DNA of 37,696 bases from Lysobacterales bacterium (GTDB lineage: Bacteria; Pseudomonadota; Gammaproteobacteria; Xanthomonadales; Rhodanobacteraceae), in assembly GCA_021324945.1 (NCBI GenBank), contig JAJPID010000053.1:1-37696 (forward strand). Reading direction: 5' to 3'. How positions within the stretch are numbered: the first letter of the stretch is position 1; each line of letters begins with the position of its first letter. The position numbers were made by a program, and so were the translations under genes. Shown in pieces: positions 27,111 to 36,009 of this stretch. The notes beneath the pieces were generated by a model, which had not been told where the DNA came from, ran no database searches, and was given only the letters and a program-made list of their open reading frames with translations.

Positions 27111-27127
27111 AAAAACATAGAAGTCAA
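27100..27127 (-). promoter_or_regulatory. Sigma-70-type promoter of the YtrA-type operon
   Basis: On the minus strand: -35 TTGACT (27127-27122), 16-base spacer, -10 TATAGT (27105-27100). Both are one base or two from consensus, the best such promoter in the window. It is about 40 bases upstream of the first ATG (27057). The -10 lies within the palindrome. Confidence 0.75.
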
Positions 27128-27369
27128 GCGTGATGCAGCCCGATATGTCTTCAGTCATGGATCGGGTCCGGTGGGTGAAGCCGCCCGCTTCCTGCCGGCG
27201 CAGAAACCTGCGCTCATGAACCAAACTGCGCGCTGTACGGTCGAATCGATCGTTTTCCCCCACATTGCCAAGCGCCTGCGCGCCCCGCACAATGGGCAGC
27301 TCGGTCGCTCACAGGCCGAAGCATCAATTCCGGCAGCGCCGGTTACCCCAAGACAATGAGGATCATCCG

Positions 27370-28074
27370 ATGAAGCAAGCATTGCGTCCCACGCTCACCG
27401 CGGCTGCGTTGATCGCCGCTCTGGGTGTCGTCGGCGCCGGCGCCGCGCAAGGCCAGACGGTGGACAAGAACAAGGCCAGTTATGTGGTCGGCATGGACTT
27501 GGCCAACAACATTCCGCCGATCGTCAAGGACGAAATAGATCCGAAGATCGTTGCGCAGGCGTTCACCACCACGATCGAAGGCGGCAAGCCGACGATCTCC
27601 GACGCCGAAGCCAAGACGGTGCGCGAGGCGTTCGTCACCAAGCTGCGCGCCAAGGCGCAGGCGGAATACAACCAGGTCGCCGCGCAGAACAGGCAGGAAG
27701 GCGACGCATATCTCGCAAAGAACAAGTCGCAGCCAGGCGTGAAGACCACTGCGGACGGTTTGCAGTACCAGGTGATCGCGCAGGGCAGCGGCCCGCGTCC
27801 AACCGCGAGCGACACCGTGCAGATCAACTACACCGGCAGCTTCGTCAACGGGCAGACTTTCGACTCCTCTGCCAGCCATGGCAGCGGCCCCGCGTCGATC
27901 CCGCTGAGCTCGGTGTTCCCCGGGTTCCGCGAAGGCCTGATGTTGATGCCGGTCGGCAGCCACTACAAGTTCGTGATCCCGTCCAACCTGGCCTATGGCG
28001 CCGAACCCAAGAACGGATTCCCGCCTAACGCTACGCTGATCTTCGACGTGACGCTGGTGAAAATTGGCAAGTGA
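27370..28074 (+). CDS. FKBP-type peptidyl-prolyl isomerase, FkpA/Mip-like
   Basis: A 234-residue periplasmic folding catalyst. A signal peptide spans about residues 1-28 (cut near GAAQGQ). A helical dimerisation domain follows (about 33-120: ASYVVGMDLANN to KAQAEYNQVAAQNRQEGDAYL in part). The FKBP domain covers 131-234, with LQYQVIAQGSGPRPTASD, INYTGSFVNGQTFDSS, VFPGFREGLMLMPVGSHYKF and IPSNLAYG, the isomerase pocket residues. GAGGA precedes the ATG at 27370. A strong terminator follows. The 260 bases upstream, shared with the YtrA-type operon promoter, hold no other gene. Confidence 0.93.
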   Translation: MKQALRPTLTAAALIAALGVVGAGAAQGQTVDKNKASYVVGMDLANNIPPIVKDEIDPKIVAQAFTTTIEGGKPTISDAEAKTVREAFVTKLRAKAQAEYNQVAAQNRQEGDAYLAKNKSQPGVKTTADGLQYQVIAQGSGPRPTASDTVQINYTGSFVNGQTFDSSASHGSGPASIPLSSVFPGFREGLMLMPVGSHYKFVIPSNLAYGAEPKNGFPPNATLIFDVTLVKIGK

Positions 28075-28136
28075 TCGCAGGATGTGATCATCCCGGCCAG
28101 CTCACGGACGTGCGCTGACTCGGGATCCAGTGATTT

Positions 28137-28164
28137 GAAAAGCGCGGCCTTGGCCGCGCTTTTC
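28137..28164 (+). terminator. Intrinsic terminator after the FKBP gene
   Basis: GAAAAGCGCGGCC (28137-28149), TT, GGCCGCGCTTTTC (28152-28164): 13 pairs around two bases, in effect a 12-bp stem with a CTTG loop and a TTTT run at its base. Confidence 0.85.
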
Positions 28165-28223
28165 GTTTACATGCGCCCACGTCCCCTCGTTACAATCGGA
28201 GGCTCCGCAATCGGCAAGCGCGC

Positions 28224-29573
28224 ATGAAAGTAACGCTGTTCGGCACCGGTTACGTCGGCCTCGTCACCGGCACGTGCCTGGCCGAAATGGGCAACCACGT
28301 ATTGTGCATCGACGTCGATGCCGCCAAGGTGCGGCGGCTGGAGAGCGGCGAGGTGCCGATCTTCGAACCCGGGCTCGAACCGCTCGTGAAACGCAATCAC
28401 TCTGCCGGGCGCTTGCAATTTTCCACGGATGCGGCGGCCGGTGTGGCGCACGGCGAAATTCTTTTCATTGCCGTCGGCACGCCGCCGGACGAAGACGGCA
28501 GCGCAGATCTCTCTTATGTGTTGTCGGTGGCGCGCAGCATCGGCGAACACCTCACCGCGCCAAAAGTGATCGTCAACAAATCCACCGTGCCGGTCGGCAC
28601 CGCTGATCGCGTGCGCGCGGCAATCGCGGAGACGCTAGGCAAGCGGGGCGTGCAGATCGGATTCGATGTGGTGTCCAATCCGGAATTCCTCAAAGAGGGC
28701 GACGCGGTCAATGACTGCATGCGGCCGGACCGCATCATCATCGGCACCTCCAGCGAACGCGCGGCCAATCTGCTCGGCAAACTCTACGCGCCGTTCAACC
28801 GCAATCACGAGCGCATCGTGCTGATGGACACACGTTCGGCCGAACTGACCAAGTACGCGGCCAACGCGATGCTGGCGACCAAAATCAGTTTCATGAATGA
28901 AATCGCCAATATTGCCGAACGCGTCGGCGCGGACGTGGAGCTGGTGCGCCAAGGCATCGGCGCCGATCCGCGCATCGGCTATCACTTCATCTACCCCGGC
29001 GTGGGTTATGGCGGCTCGTGCTTCCCGAAGGACGAGCAGGCGTTGGAGCGGACCGCGCACGCGCACGATTATCCGGCACGGCTGCTGGAAGCGGTGGAGC
29101 GTGTCAACCGCGCACAGAAGCGCAAGCTGTTCGAATTGATCTCGCGGCATTTCGGCGGCGAGCTTCGCGGCAAGACGTTCGCGCTGTGGGGCCTCGCGTT
29201 CAAGCCGAACACCGACGACATGCGCGAAGCGCCCAGTCGCACATTGATGGAGGCTTTGTGGCAGGCCGGTGCGCGCGTGCGCGCATTCGATCCGGAAGCG
29301 CGCGAGGAAACGCGACGCATCTATGGCGCGCGCGACGATCTGGAATTGTGCGACGAACCTTATTCGGCACTGCAAGACGCCGACGCGCTGGCGGTGGTCA
29401 CGGAATGGAAGGCCTTTCGCAGCCCGGAGTTCGACCTGATCCGTGCCGCATTGAAGGCGCCTGTGTTGTTCGACGGCCGCAATCTTTATGATCCTGACGT
29501 GGTGGAGAGCGCAGGACTGGCGTATTACGGCATCGGCCGCGGACGCAGCGTCATGCGGAATGGTGAGCAATGA
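28224..29573 (+). CDS. ugd: UDP-glucose 6-dehydrogenase
   Basis: A 449-residue NAD enzyme oxidising UDP-glucose to UDP-glucuronate for surface polysaccharides. The Rossmann start is [32 protein letters not shown] and [14 protein letters not shown] are substrate/NAD blocks, [20 protein letters not shown] carries the catalytic Lys, and Cys266 in [14 protein letters not shown] is the nucleophile that forms the thioester. The C-terminal domain has [16 protein letters not shown]. The start at 28224 lacks a strong ribosome-binding site; TTTACA and TACAAT (28166, 28191; 19-base spacer) are a possible promoter. The stop overlaps the slyX start as ATGA. No polysaccharide gene cluster is in the window. 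Confidence 0.96.
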   Translation: MKVTLFGTGYVGLVTGTCLAEMGNHVLCIDVDAAKVRRLESGEVPIFEPGLEPLVKRNHSAGRLQFSTDAAAGVAHGEILFIAVGTPPDEDGSADLSYVLSVARSIGEHLTAPKVIVNKSTVPVGTADRVRAAIAETLGKRGVQIGFDVVSNPEFLKEGDAVNDCMRPDRIIIGTSSERAANLLGKLYAPFNRNHERIVLMDTRSAELTKYAANAMLATKISFMNEIANIAERVGADVELVRQGIGADPRIGYHFIYPGVGYGGSCFPKDEQALERTAHAHDYPARLLEAVERVNRAQKRKLFELISRHFGGELRGKTFALWGLAFKPNTDDMREAPSRTLMEALWQAGARVRAFDPEAREETRRIYGARDDLELCDEPYSALQDADALAVVTEWKAFRSPEFDLIRAALKAPVLFDGRNLYDPDVVESAGLAYYGIGRGRSVMRNGEQ

Positions 29574-29785
29574 GCAACGAGATGGACAAACGATTGACCG
29601 AAGTGGAGACGCGGCTGGCGTTCATCGATGACGCATTGGCCGGACTCACGGAAGCGGAAGCGGAAAACTCGCGCCGCCTGCTGGCGATCGAGCGCACGCT
29701 GGCGGCGCTGCGCGTCGAACTTTCCGCGATTCGCACGGGTTTGGCGGAAGACGTGCGCGAGGAGCCGCCGCCGCCACATTATTGA
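29570..29785 (+). CDS. slyX: SlyX family protein
   Basis: A 71-residue coiled-coil protein. It matches E. coli SlyX (72 residues) in layout: [18 protein letters not shown] at the N-terminus, heptad leucines throughout, and the conserved C-terminal PPPPHY. Its role is unknown. The start codon overlaps the ugd stop by ATGA, so translation is coupled to ugd. In E. coli slyX lies near slyD/fkpA; here an FKBP gene is also close, two genes upstream. Confidence 0.9.
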   Translation: MSNEMDKRLTEVETRLAFIDDALAGLTEAEAENSRRLLAIERTLAALRVELSAIRTGLAEDVREEPPPPHY

Positions 29786-29999
29786 TTGATTGACTCAGAT
29801 TGAGCGACCGCAAAGCTGCTCTGGGCCTGATCCGAGCGGCATGATGAACGCCGGCGGCGCTCGGGAATCCTCAAGTTCTGACATGTACACTCCGGCTTCC
29901 GTGCTGCGACGTCGCGCAACCTCGGATCAAGTCCGGGCAGGTTCTGCCTTCGCTCGCCACGCTTTGCAGCCGCTCAACACGCTCGATTGGTAGATTTGC

Positions 30000-30542
30000 A
30001 TGAGCGATACACTCCGCGAACAACTTCTGAAAGCAGGCTTCGCACCCTCTCGCATTCAGGAAAAACGCGACAAGCGCGAGAAGACCGCGCAGCCGAACCG
30101 CGAAAAATCGAAACCTGCACGACGCAGCGACGAAGTCGATCTCGCGCGTGCTTACGCCATCCGCGCGCAGATCGAAAAGGCCGAGCGCGAAGCGACGCAA
30201 CGGGAGGCGCAGAGGCGAGCGCAAGAGCGCAAGGAACGCAAGCGCCGCCTACACGAACTGCTTTCCGGCAACACGCTGACGATTCCCGACGATGCCGAGC
30301 ACGTGCGGCATTTCGAACACGCCGGCAAGATCCGTCGCATTTACGTCAGCCCCGAGCAACTCGCGGCGCTCAATCGTGGCGAACTCGGCGTGGTGGTACA
30401 GGCCGGCCGCTTCGTGTTGGTAGTGCGCGAAATTGCCTTGCGCGCGAAAGAAATTTCGGAAGATGCGGTAGCCTTGCTGGTGGACCCGGATGCCGCGCCC
30501 AGCGAAAGCGAGGACGGCGTACCGGATGATTTGATGTGGTAG
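30000..30542 (+). CDS. DUF2058 (YaiL-like) protein
   Basis: A 180-residue cytoplasmic protein. The N-terminus MSDTLREQLLKAGFAPSR is typical of the family. Residues 20-90 are very rich in Lys, Arg and Glu and should form a long charged helix. The C-terminal domain (about 95-165) has IRRIYVSPEQLAALNRGEL and RFVLVVREIALRAKEI, the conserved DUF2058 core. Function is unknown; homologues are described as nucleoid- or nucleic-acid-related on weak evidence. The ATG at 30000 has no good ribosome-binding site. The 214-base gap before it holds a hairpin (29918-29943: AACCT-CGGA..TCCG-GGC-AGGTT), otherwise nothing I recognise. It converges on the FadB-like gene. Confidence 0.88.
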   Translation: MSDTLREQLLKAGFAPSRIQEKRDKREKTAQPNREKSKPARRSDEVDLARAYAIRAQIEKAEREATQREAQRRAQERKERKRRLHELLSGNTLTIPDDAEHVRHFEHAGKIRRIYVSPEQLAALNRGELGVVVQAGRFVLVVREIALRAKEISEDAVALLVDPDAAPSESEDGVPDDLMW

Positions 30543-30640
30543 AAACCGTTGCGCTTACGCGATGCCTTGGCTGCGCGCGCTCGGAGCGCGTACGAACGGC
30601 GAAGCTGGCCCGAGGGCGAGCGAAGTATTGATTACCTCCC

Positions 30641-32692
30641 TCATGGCGAAGTTCGCAACGCTTCCGAATTCCACCCGGCCTTCGGCTTGAACCTCTCGCC
30701 GTAGCGCGCCGCCAGCCCTTCAAGTTGCGCGCGCAATTTGTCTGCCCCCTCAGAGCGGATGTACTGGATCGGGCCGCCGCGGAAGGGCGCGAAGCCGGTG
30801 CCGAACACGACGCCCGCGTCCAGCAGGTCGGCATCATCCACCACGCGCTCTGCGAGGCATGCAACGGCTTCGTTCAACATCGGCAAGATCAATCGCGATT
30901 GCAGGTCTTCCGGCGCGCGGTAGTCGCGCGGCACCTCCGGCTTCTGCGGCTTGCCGTCCTTCCACACATAGAAACCTTCGCCATCCTTCTTGCCGCGCTT
31001 GCCGGCTTGCACTTTGGCGTCGATACCGGCGGGCAATTCGAGCGCGAGGAACGGCGCCAGTTCCCTGCCGACCGACAACGCGACGTCAAGACCCACCGTA
31101 TCCGCCAGTTCGATTGGCCCCATCGGCATGCCGAAATCCTTTGCGGCACGATCGAGCGCCGGGCCGGGAATGCCATCGGTATACAGGCGCACGGCTTCCA
31201 GCAAATACGGCATCAGAATTCGGTTGACCAGAAAACCCGGCGTGCCTTGCACCGGCACCGGCAATTTTCCGATCGCCTTGACGAATGCGAGTGCACGCTT
31301 CTCGATCAAAGGGTCAAGCTGGTCATGCCGCACCACTTCGACCAGCGGCATCTGCGCAACCGGATTGAAGAAGTGCAGGCCGAGAAATCGCTGCGGATGT
31401 TTCAATGCATGGCGCAATTGGTATAGCGGAATGCTGGAGGTATTGGTCGCCAGCAGTGCGTCTTTCGGCAGCGCCGATTCCAGTTGCGCGTAAAGCGTTT
31501 CCTTGGCCGCCGCGTCTTCGAAAATCGCTTCAATCGCCAATTGCGAATTCTTGACCTGCGCGCCATCGACATCCGGGCCCAAACGCGATTGCGCCGCAAC
31601 AATCCGTTCGGATGTTTTCAATTTTTTCTCGAACAATTTCTGCGCCCGCTCGATCGCCGGCTGCACATATTTCAATTCGCGATCCTGCAATGAGACCTCG
31701 AAACCCCGCAGCGCGCACCACGCGGCGATGTCGCCACCCATCACGCCGGCGCCGGCGACGTGTACGTGGCGGATGCCGTGCGCGACATCGCCGGCCAGCC
31801 CGCGCAAGCGCTCGCGCAGGAAGAACAGGCGGATCAAATTGTGCGCCGTCGCCGTCGATGCCAGCCGCTCCACCGAGCGCGCTTCGAGTTTCAATCGCTG
31901 TACGATGTCACCACCGCCGCGCCGCCATACCTCGATCAACGCGAATGGCGCGGGATAGTGTTTCGGGTTGACCTTGGCCGCGGTTTGCCTGCGCACGATC
32001 GGCGCGAGCACTTGCCGCACCGGCCATGTGTTCGTGACCCACGCCAGCGCGCGTTGATCCAGCCGTCGTGATATGGGACTGCGCGCACACGCCAGCGCGG
32101 TTTCGACCAGCGCACCCGGCGCAGCCAGACGATCGATCAACCCGCTTTCCAGCGCGGAGCGCGCCAAAACCGGCTTGCCGGTCAGCATCATCGCCAATGC
32201 TTTCGGTGCACCGATCAATCGCGGCAGGCGCGCACTGCCGCCCCAGCCAGGATGGATGCCGAGTTGTACTTCCGGCAAGCCGATTTTCGTTTCTGAATCT
32301 TCCGCGGCTACGCGCATGGCACACGCGAGCGCCAGTTCCGTGCCGCCGCCCATGCACGCACCGTGCAGCGCGGCGACGGTGGGCATTGGCAGGCAAGCCA
32401 GACGTTCGAAAACGCGTTGGCCGTATTCGATCGCGGCGCGCACCGAACCTTCGCGTTCGTATTGCACGAATTCATTGAGATCGGCGCCGACCGCGAAATC
32501 CTTCTTCGCTGAATGGATCACTACGGCCGACGGTTTTTCTATTTCGACGCGCTCCAGGATCGCATCCAGTTCTTGCAATAGGGCGCGCGAGAGTGCATTT
32601 ACCTTACTGCCCGAGCGATCCATCGACAGCATCAATACGCCGCCGTCTTGCAACGCGGTCTGCCAGTGCTGGAATCGCAATCCTTCAAACAT
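30641..32692 (-). CDS. FadB/FadJ-like enoyl-CoA hydratase / 3-hydroxyacyl-CoA dehydrogenase
   Basis: A 683-residue bifunctional beta-oxidation protein. The crotonase domain (about 1-190) has the oxyanion loop ACMGGGTELALAC and the catalytic-Glu block LPEVQLGIHPGWGG. The NAD-binding domain begins near residue 312 with VAGAGVMGGDIAAW. The catalytic His is in GLHFFNPVAQMPLVEVV, and TPGFLVNRILMPYL leads into the C-terminal dehydrogenase domains. It is shorter than FadB (729) and no thiolase gene adjoins it, so I avoid a firm fadB or fadJ name. The ATG at 32692 has GGAG 8 bases upstream. It is divergent from the c-di-GMP gene pair across a 146-base region that contains a perfect inverted repeat. 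Confidence 0.92.
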   Translation of the reverse strand: MFEGLRFQHWQTALQDGGVLMLSMDRSGSKVNALSRALLQELDAILERVEIEKPSAVVIHSAKKDFAVGADLNEFVQYEREGSVRAAIEYGQRVFERLACLPMPTVAALHGACMGGGTELALACAMRVAAEDSETKIGLPEVQLGIHPGWGGSARLPRLIGAPKALAMMLTGKPVLARSALESGLIDRLAAPGALVETALACARSPISRRLDQRALAWVTNTWPVRQVLAPIVRRQTAAKVNPKHYPAPFALIEVWRRGGGDIVQRLKLEARSVERLASTATAHNLIRLFFLRERLRGLAGDVAHGIRHVHVAGAGVMGGDIAAWCALRGFEVSLQDRELKYVQPAIERAQKLFEKKLKTSERIVAAQSRLGPDVDGAQVKNSQLAIEAIFEDAAAKETLYAQLESALPKDALLATNTSSIPLYQLRHALKHPQRFLGLHFFNPVAQMPLVEVVRHDQLDPLIEKRALAFVKAIGKLPVPVQGTPGFLVNRILMPYLLEAVRLYTDGIPGPALDRAAKDFGMPMGPIELADTVGLDVALSVGRELAPFLALELPAGIDAKVQAGKRGKKDGEGFYVWKDGKPQKPEVPRDYRAPEDLQSRLILPMLNEAVACLAERVVDDADLLDAGVVFGTGFAPFRGGPIQYIRSEGADKLRAQLEGLAARYGERFKPKAGWNSEALRTSP

Positions 32693-32732
32693 GTTGTGCA
32701 CTCCGCCACACATTCTTGGCCGTATGTTGAGG

Positions 32733-32749
32733 CAATGCGCTGCGCATTG
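32733..32749. promoter_or_regulatory. Inverted repeat in the divergent FadB-like / c-di-GMP region
   Basis: CAATGCGC-T-GCGCATTG, perfect 8-bp arms around one base, 41 bases before the FadB-like ATG. A TATGAT box (32786-32791) faces the plus-strand pair. It could be an operator for either gene; the protein that would bind is unknown. Confidence 0.4.
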
Positions 32750-32838
32750 TGAAGATCGTCGGCAAATATGCGCGGCGGGCAGGGTTATGATCCCGAGCCG
32801 GCGGCACGCGGGTCAAATCCGCGCCATGGCGAGCGGGC

Positions 32839-33315
32839 ATGATGGGTACGGATACTGCGATCGTCAGCGGTCTGCTTGACAAGATCATTGGTGCGGCGCG
32901 CAGTTTGGTCCGCCTGCGCTGCGATGATCCGCAGACTCTGCTGGAATGCCTGCGGCGGCACTCGATCCGCACGGGGCAATCGCTCTATGCGTGGAACGAA
33001 ACCGGCGGCCTGCGCAGTCTGCGCGACGGCGAATTGCAGGTGCCGGGCAGCCGGCGCTTCCACGACGCGCTGCGTTACGTGATCCAGAGCGCGCACTTCG
33101 GCGTGTATTTCTTCGACATGCCGGCGCCGTTCGATGCGAACATCACGGCCTCCTTGTTGAAGCAGGCGGCGCGTCTCACGGGCGAGCGCGTGCGGCGCGT
33201 GGTGTTGCTCGGCGAATGCACATTGCCGTTGCAGGTCGAGGCGAGCGATCTGGAGTGGAACGTGGCCGCGACCAAAAAACCGCGCATGCGCGACGGCCGT
33301 TGGGTGCGCGCATGA
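32839..33315 (+). CDS. Hypothetical protein paired with the GGDEF-EAL gene
   Basis: A 158-residue cytoplasmic protein with no signal or membrane segment. Visible blocks are GAARSLVRLRCDDPQTLLECLRRHSIRTGQS (in pieces), VPGSRRFHDALRYVIQSAHFGVYFFD and RVRRVVLLGECTLPL. I recognise no named domain; the beta-alpha alternation near the C-terminus could be a small Rossmann-like fold. Its stop overlaps the start of the following c-di-GMP gene as ATGA, so the two are made together and may bind each other. Two ATG codons stand side by side (32839, 32842) and neither has a clear ribosome-binding site. I recall similar pairs in other Xanthomonadales but not a function. Confidence 0.8.
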   Translation: MMGTDTAIVSGLLDKIIGAARSLVRLRCDDPQTLLECLRRHSIRTGQSLYAWNETGGLRSLRDGELQVPGSRRFHDALRYVIQSAHFGVYFFDMPAPFDANITASLLKQAARLTGERVRRVVLLGECTLPLQVEASDLEWNVAATKKPRMRDGRWVRA

Positions 33316-35915
33316 GTGCGGCGCCGGAAACCGCGGGCGTACTGATCGTCGCCGCACGGCGCGCGGATCGGCGCACGTTGTTCGACGCGCTGGACGGGCA
33401 GGGCTTCGGTAGGATATTGAGCGCGCGCGATACCGCGCATGCGCGCAGTCTGTTGGCGGAATCCGCGTTGCCGAAACTGGCGGTGCTGGATTTCTGCACC
33501 GCCGCCGCGGAATCTGCGGCTTTCAGCAGCGAGCTGGATGGCGTGCCGGTAATCGGTCTGATCGGCGCGCCGCGCGAGGAGGACGACGAACCGAGCTGGA
33601 ATTTCCGCCAGCCGCCGCCGGGCGTGGTCGATTGGTTGCGTTCGCCGGTCGATCCGATGGAAGCACGCGCCCGTGCACAATCGGTGTTCGCCGGCAACGG
33701 CCTGCAAGCGACCGCGTGCGCCACGAATGCGAACGCGCCGGGCGATTATCGTTGCGTGTTTGAAGGCAACGTCGACGCCCTCGTGCTTTCCGACCCGCGC
33801 AGCGGTGCGATTCTGGAAACCAATCCGGCGTTCGAATCGGTGAGCGGCTTCGGAAACGCGCAAGCCCTGAGTGCGCCGCTGGAGCGGCTGTTCCAATTCC
33901 AGAGCGAATCACAGCGCGAACAATGGCGGCAGCAGCTCGCGCGCACGGGCGACGCGCGTGCGGTCTGCGAGCTGGTGCAGGCGGGCGGCACGCGCCAGCC
34001 GGTCGAAACGGTTACGCGGCTGCTGAAGCGCGGAGAGACCCTCGTGCACTGCACGACCATCCGCGATGCGCGTGCCGCACGCGACGGCCGCGAATTGCTG
34101 CGGGCGCTGGCGCGAATGGGCGCGCCGATGGAAGGCGAACACGGGCTGGCGCAACACTTGAAGCAGTTCGCGGATGCCTTGCATCTGGACTGCGCGATCG
34201 TCTCGGCGAACGGCGCGAGCGGACAGACGCTGGAAGCGCTCGCACGCAACGATCGTATCGCACCCCCGGCGGGTGCCCCCGATCCGCTGTCGCAACCGAC
34301 AGTGCGGCTGGCCCTGGGCGGCGAGGCCGTGGTGCAATTCGCCGAGGCGCAGACGCTTGCGGAAAGCGACGCGTGGCTGCGCGCGCTGGGCTACGGCTGC
34401 TACGTCGCGCTGCCGTTGCGCGACGGCCATCGCAACGTGCTGGGCGTGCTGTTGTGCGCGGCGCGCAAGTCGCCGCCGTTCGATCAAGAACTGACGCGTC
34501 ACGCGCTCGACATCGCCGCCGCGCAGTTCGCTTTCGCACTGGAACTACGCCATGTGCAGGCGCAGGGCAGGACAACGGGATTGCTCGATGCGCTGACTGG
34601 GCTGCCGAACCGTCTGCTGTTCAACGATCGCCTGGAAACTACCCTGCTGGAAGCGCATCGTTCCGGCGAGATGTTCGCGTTGTTGTTCGTCGACCTCGAC
34701 CGCTTCAAGAACATCAATGATTCGCTCGGCCACAGCGTGGGCGATCAAGTGCTGCTGGCGGTGTCGAAACGTCTGCGCGCAGCGGTACGCGGTTCGGACA
34801 CGGTGGCGCGCTACGCCGGCGACGAGTTCACGCTGATCCTGCGCCACATCGTGCTGCGGGAGGACGTGCTGCGCATCGCCGAAAAACTGGTGCGCGCGAT
34901 GGAAGCGCCCCTGACGCTGGACGACGGTTCCGAACTCCGGATCACCGCATCGATCGGCATCAGTTTCTATCCCGACGACGCGAGCGACGCGGAAAGCCTG
35001 GTCAAGCACGCCGACGTGGCGATGTACAACGCCAAGGGTCTGGGCCGCAACAACTACCAGGCCTACGTCGCGGTGCCCGAGGAACAACACCGCCAGCGCA
35101 TCGATCTGGAAGCGCGTCTGCGCATGGCCGAGCACAACGACGAGCTGCGCGTGTATTACCAGCCGCAGATCGACGCGCATTCCGAAGACATCGTCGGCAT
35201 GGAGGCGCTTGTGCGCTGGGAGCATCCCGAGCTCGGCATGATCAGCCCGGCGTTCTTCATTCCGATCGCCGAGGAAACTGGGCTGATCATCCCATTGGGC
35301 GAATGGGTACTGCGCCGCGCCTGCGCCGACTGCGCGCGTTGGCAGAAACGTTTCCACCTGCCGTTGCGCGTGGGCGTCAACCTCTCCGCGTTGCAGATGA
35401 TGCAACCCAACTTGGTGGATGTGGTGCGCAAGGCGTGCAACGAAAGCGGGCTGGATCCACGTCTGCTGGATCTGGAAGTCACCGAAAGCATCAGCATGAA
35501 GTCGGTGCCGAATCTGCTTGAAACCCTGTCCGCGCTGCGCGGGCTGGGTTGCGGCATTTCCATCGACGACTTCGGCACTGGGCAATCTTCGCTGGACTAC
35601 ATCAAGCGTTTTCCGGCCGACCGCATCAAGATCGACCAAAGTTTTGTGCGCAACATCGGCGTCGATCCCGACGATGAGGCGATCGTACGCGCCACGCTGA
35701 CGATGGCGCACAACCTCGGCCGCCGGGTGATCGCCGAAGGCGTCGAAACCGAAGCGCACGACGCCTTCCTGCGCGAACACGCCTGCGACGAATTGCAGGG
35801 TTACCTGTTCTGCCGGCCGCTCTCGGCGGTGTCATTCGAGAACCTGCTGGCCGAACGCGCGCGGGTGTTCGCCGGCGCCCCGACCGCGGCCGAGTCCGTG
35901 TCGCTGCCAGCTTGA
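33312..35915 (+). CDS. Degenerate receiver-PAS-GAF-GGDEF-EAL protein
   Basis: An 867-residue cytoplasmic c-di-GMP protein. Residues 8-120 form a receiver fold with lost chemistry: Ala14-Ala15 replace the acidic pair and Arg replaces the Lys in LRSPVDP, although Asp60 remains. A PAS domain follows (about 148-260), then a GAF-like domain (about 265-420). The GGDEF domain (about 425-590) has AGDEF at 502-506 and an RxxD inhibitory site (RGSD, 493-496). The EAL domain (about 610-855) has E631-A-L, VNLSALQMM, LEVTES, IDDFGTGQSSLDY, KIDQSF, EGVET and LQGYLF, so all phosphodiesterase residues appear present. The overall order resembles FimX, but FimX has broken catalytic motifs. The start overlaps the preceding gene. 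Confidence 0.93.
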   Translation: MSAAPETAGVLIVAARRADRRTLFDALDGQGFGRILSARDTAHARSLLAESALPKLAVLDFCTAAAESAAFSSELDGVPVIGLIGAPREEDDEPSWNFRQPPPGVVDWLRSPVDPMEARARAQSVFAGNGLQATACATNANAPGDYRCVFEGNVDALVLSDPRSGAILETNPAFESVSGFGNAQALSAPLERLFQFQSESQREQWRQQLARTGDARAVCELVQAGGTRQPVETVTRLLKRGETLVHCTTIRDARAARDGRELLRALARMGAPMEGEHGLAQHLKQFADALHLDCAIVSANGASGQTLEALARNDRIAPPAGAPDPLSQPTVRLALGGEAVVQFAEAQTLAESDAWLRALGYGCYVALPLRDGHRNVLGVLLCAARKSPPFDQELTRHALDIAAAQFAFALELRHVQAQGRTTGLLDALTGLPNRLLFNDRLETTLLEAHRSGEMFALLFVDLDRFKNINDSLGHSVGDQVLLAVSKRLRAAVRGSDTVARYAGDEFTLILRHIVLREDVLRIAEKLVRAMEAPLTLDDGSELRITASIGISFYPDDASDAESLVKHADVAMYNAKGLGRNNYQAYVAVPEEQHRQRIDLEARLRMAEHNDELRVYYQPQIDAHSEDIVGMEALVRWEHPELGMISPAFFIPIAEETGLIIPLGEWVLRRACADCARWQKRFHLPLRVGVNLSALQMMQPNLVDVVRKACNESGLDPRLLDLEVTESISMKSVPNLLETLSALRGLGCGISIDDFGTGQSSLDYIKRFPADRIKIDQSFVRNIGVDPDDEAIVRATLTMAHNLGRRVIAEGVETEAHDAFLREHACDELQGYLFCRPLSAVSFENLLAERARVFAGAPTAAESVSLPA

Positions 35916-35942
35916 CCGCACCGGTGTTTGCCCTCACCTTGT

Positions 35943-35969
35943 GAACTTTGGGTTCACGGCAGGGTCTCA
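35943..35969 (+). promoter_or_regulatory. Sigma-E-type autopromoter of rpoE
   Basis: GAACTT (35943-35948), 16 bases, TCTCA (35965-35969, in GTCTCAA). This fits the GGAACTT / TCtgA pattern of extracytoplasmic sigma-E promoters. An inverted repeat GTGAAC-TTTGG-GTTCAC (35941-35957) overlaps the -35. It lies about 40 bases before the rpoE start and predicts positive self-control. Confidence 0.7.
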
Positions 35970-36009
35970 AGGCGCGCGCAACATTCGGCGCCGGAGGAGT
36001 ACGGCCCGG

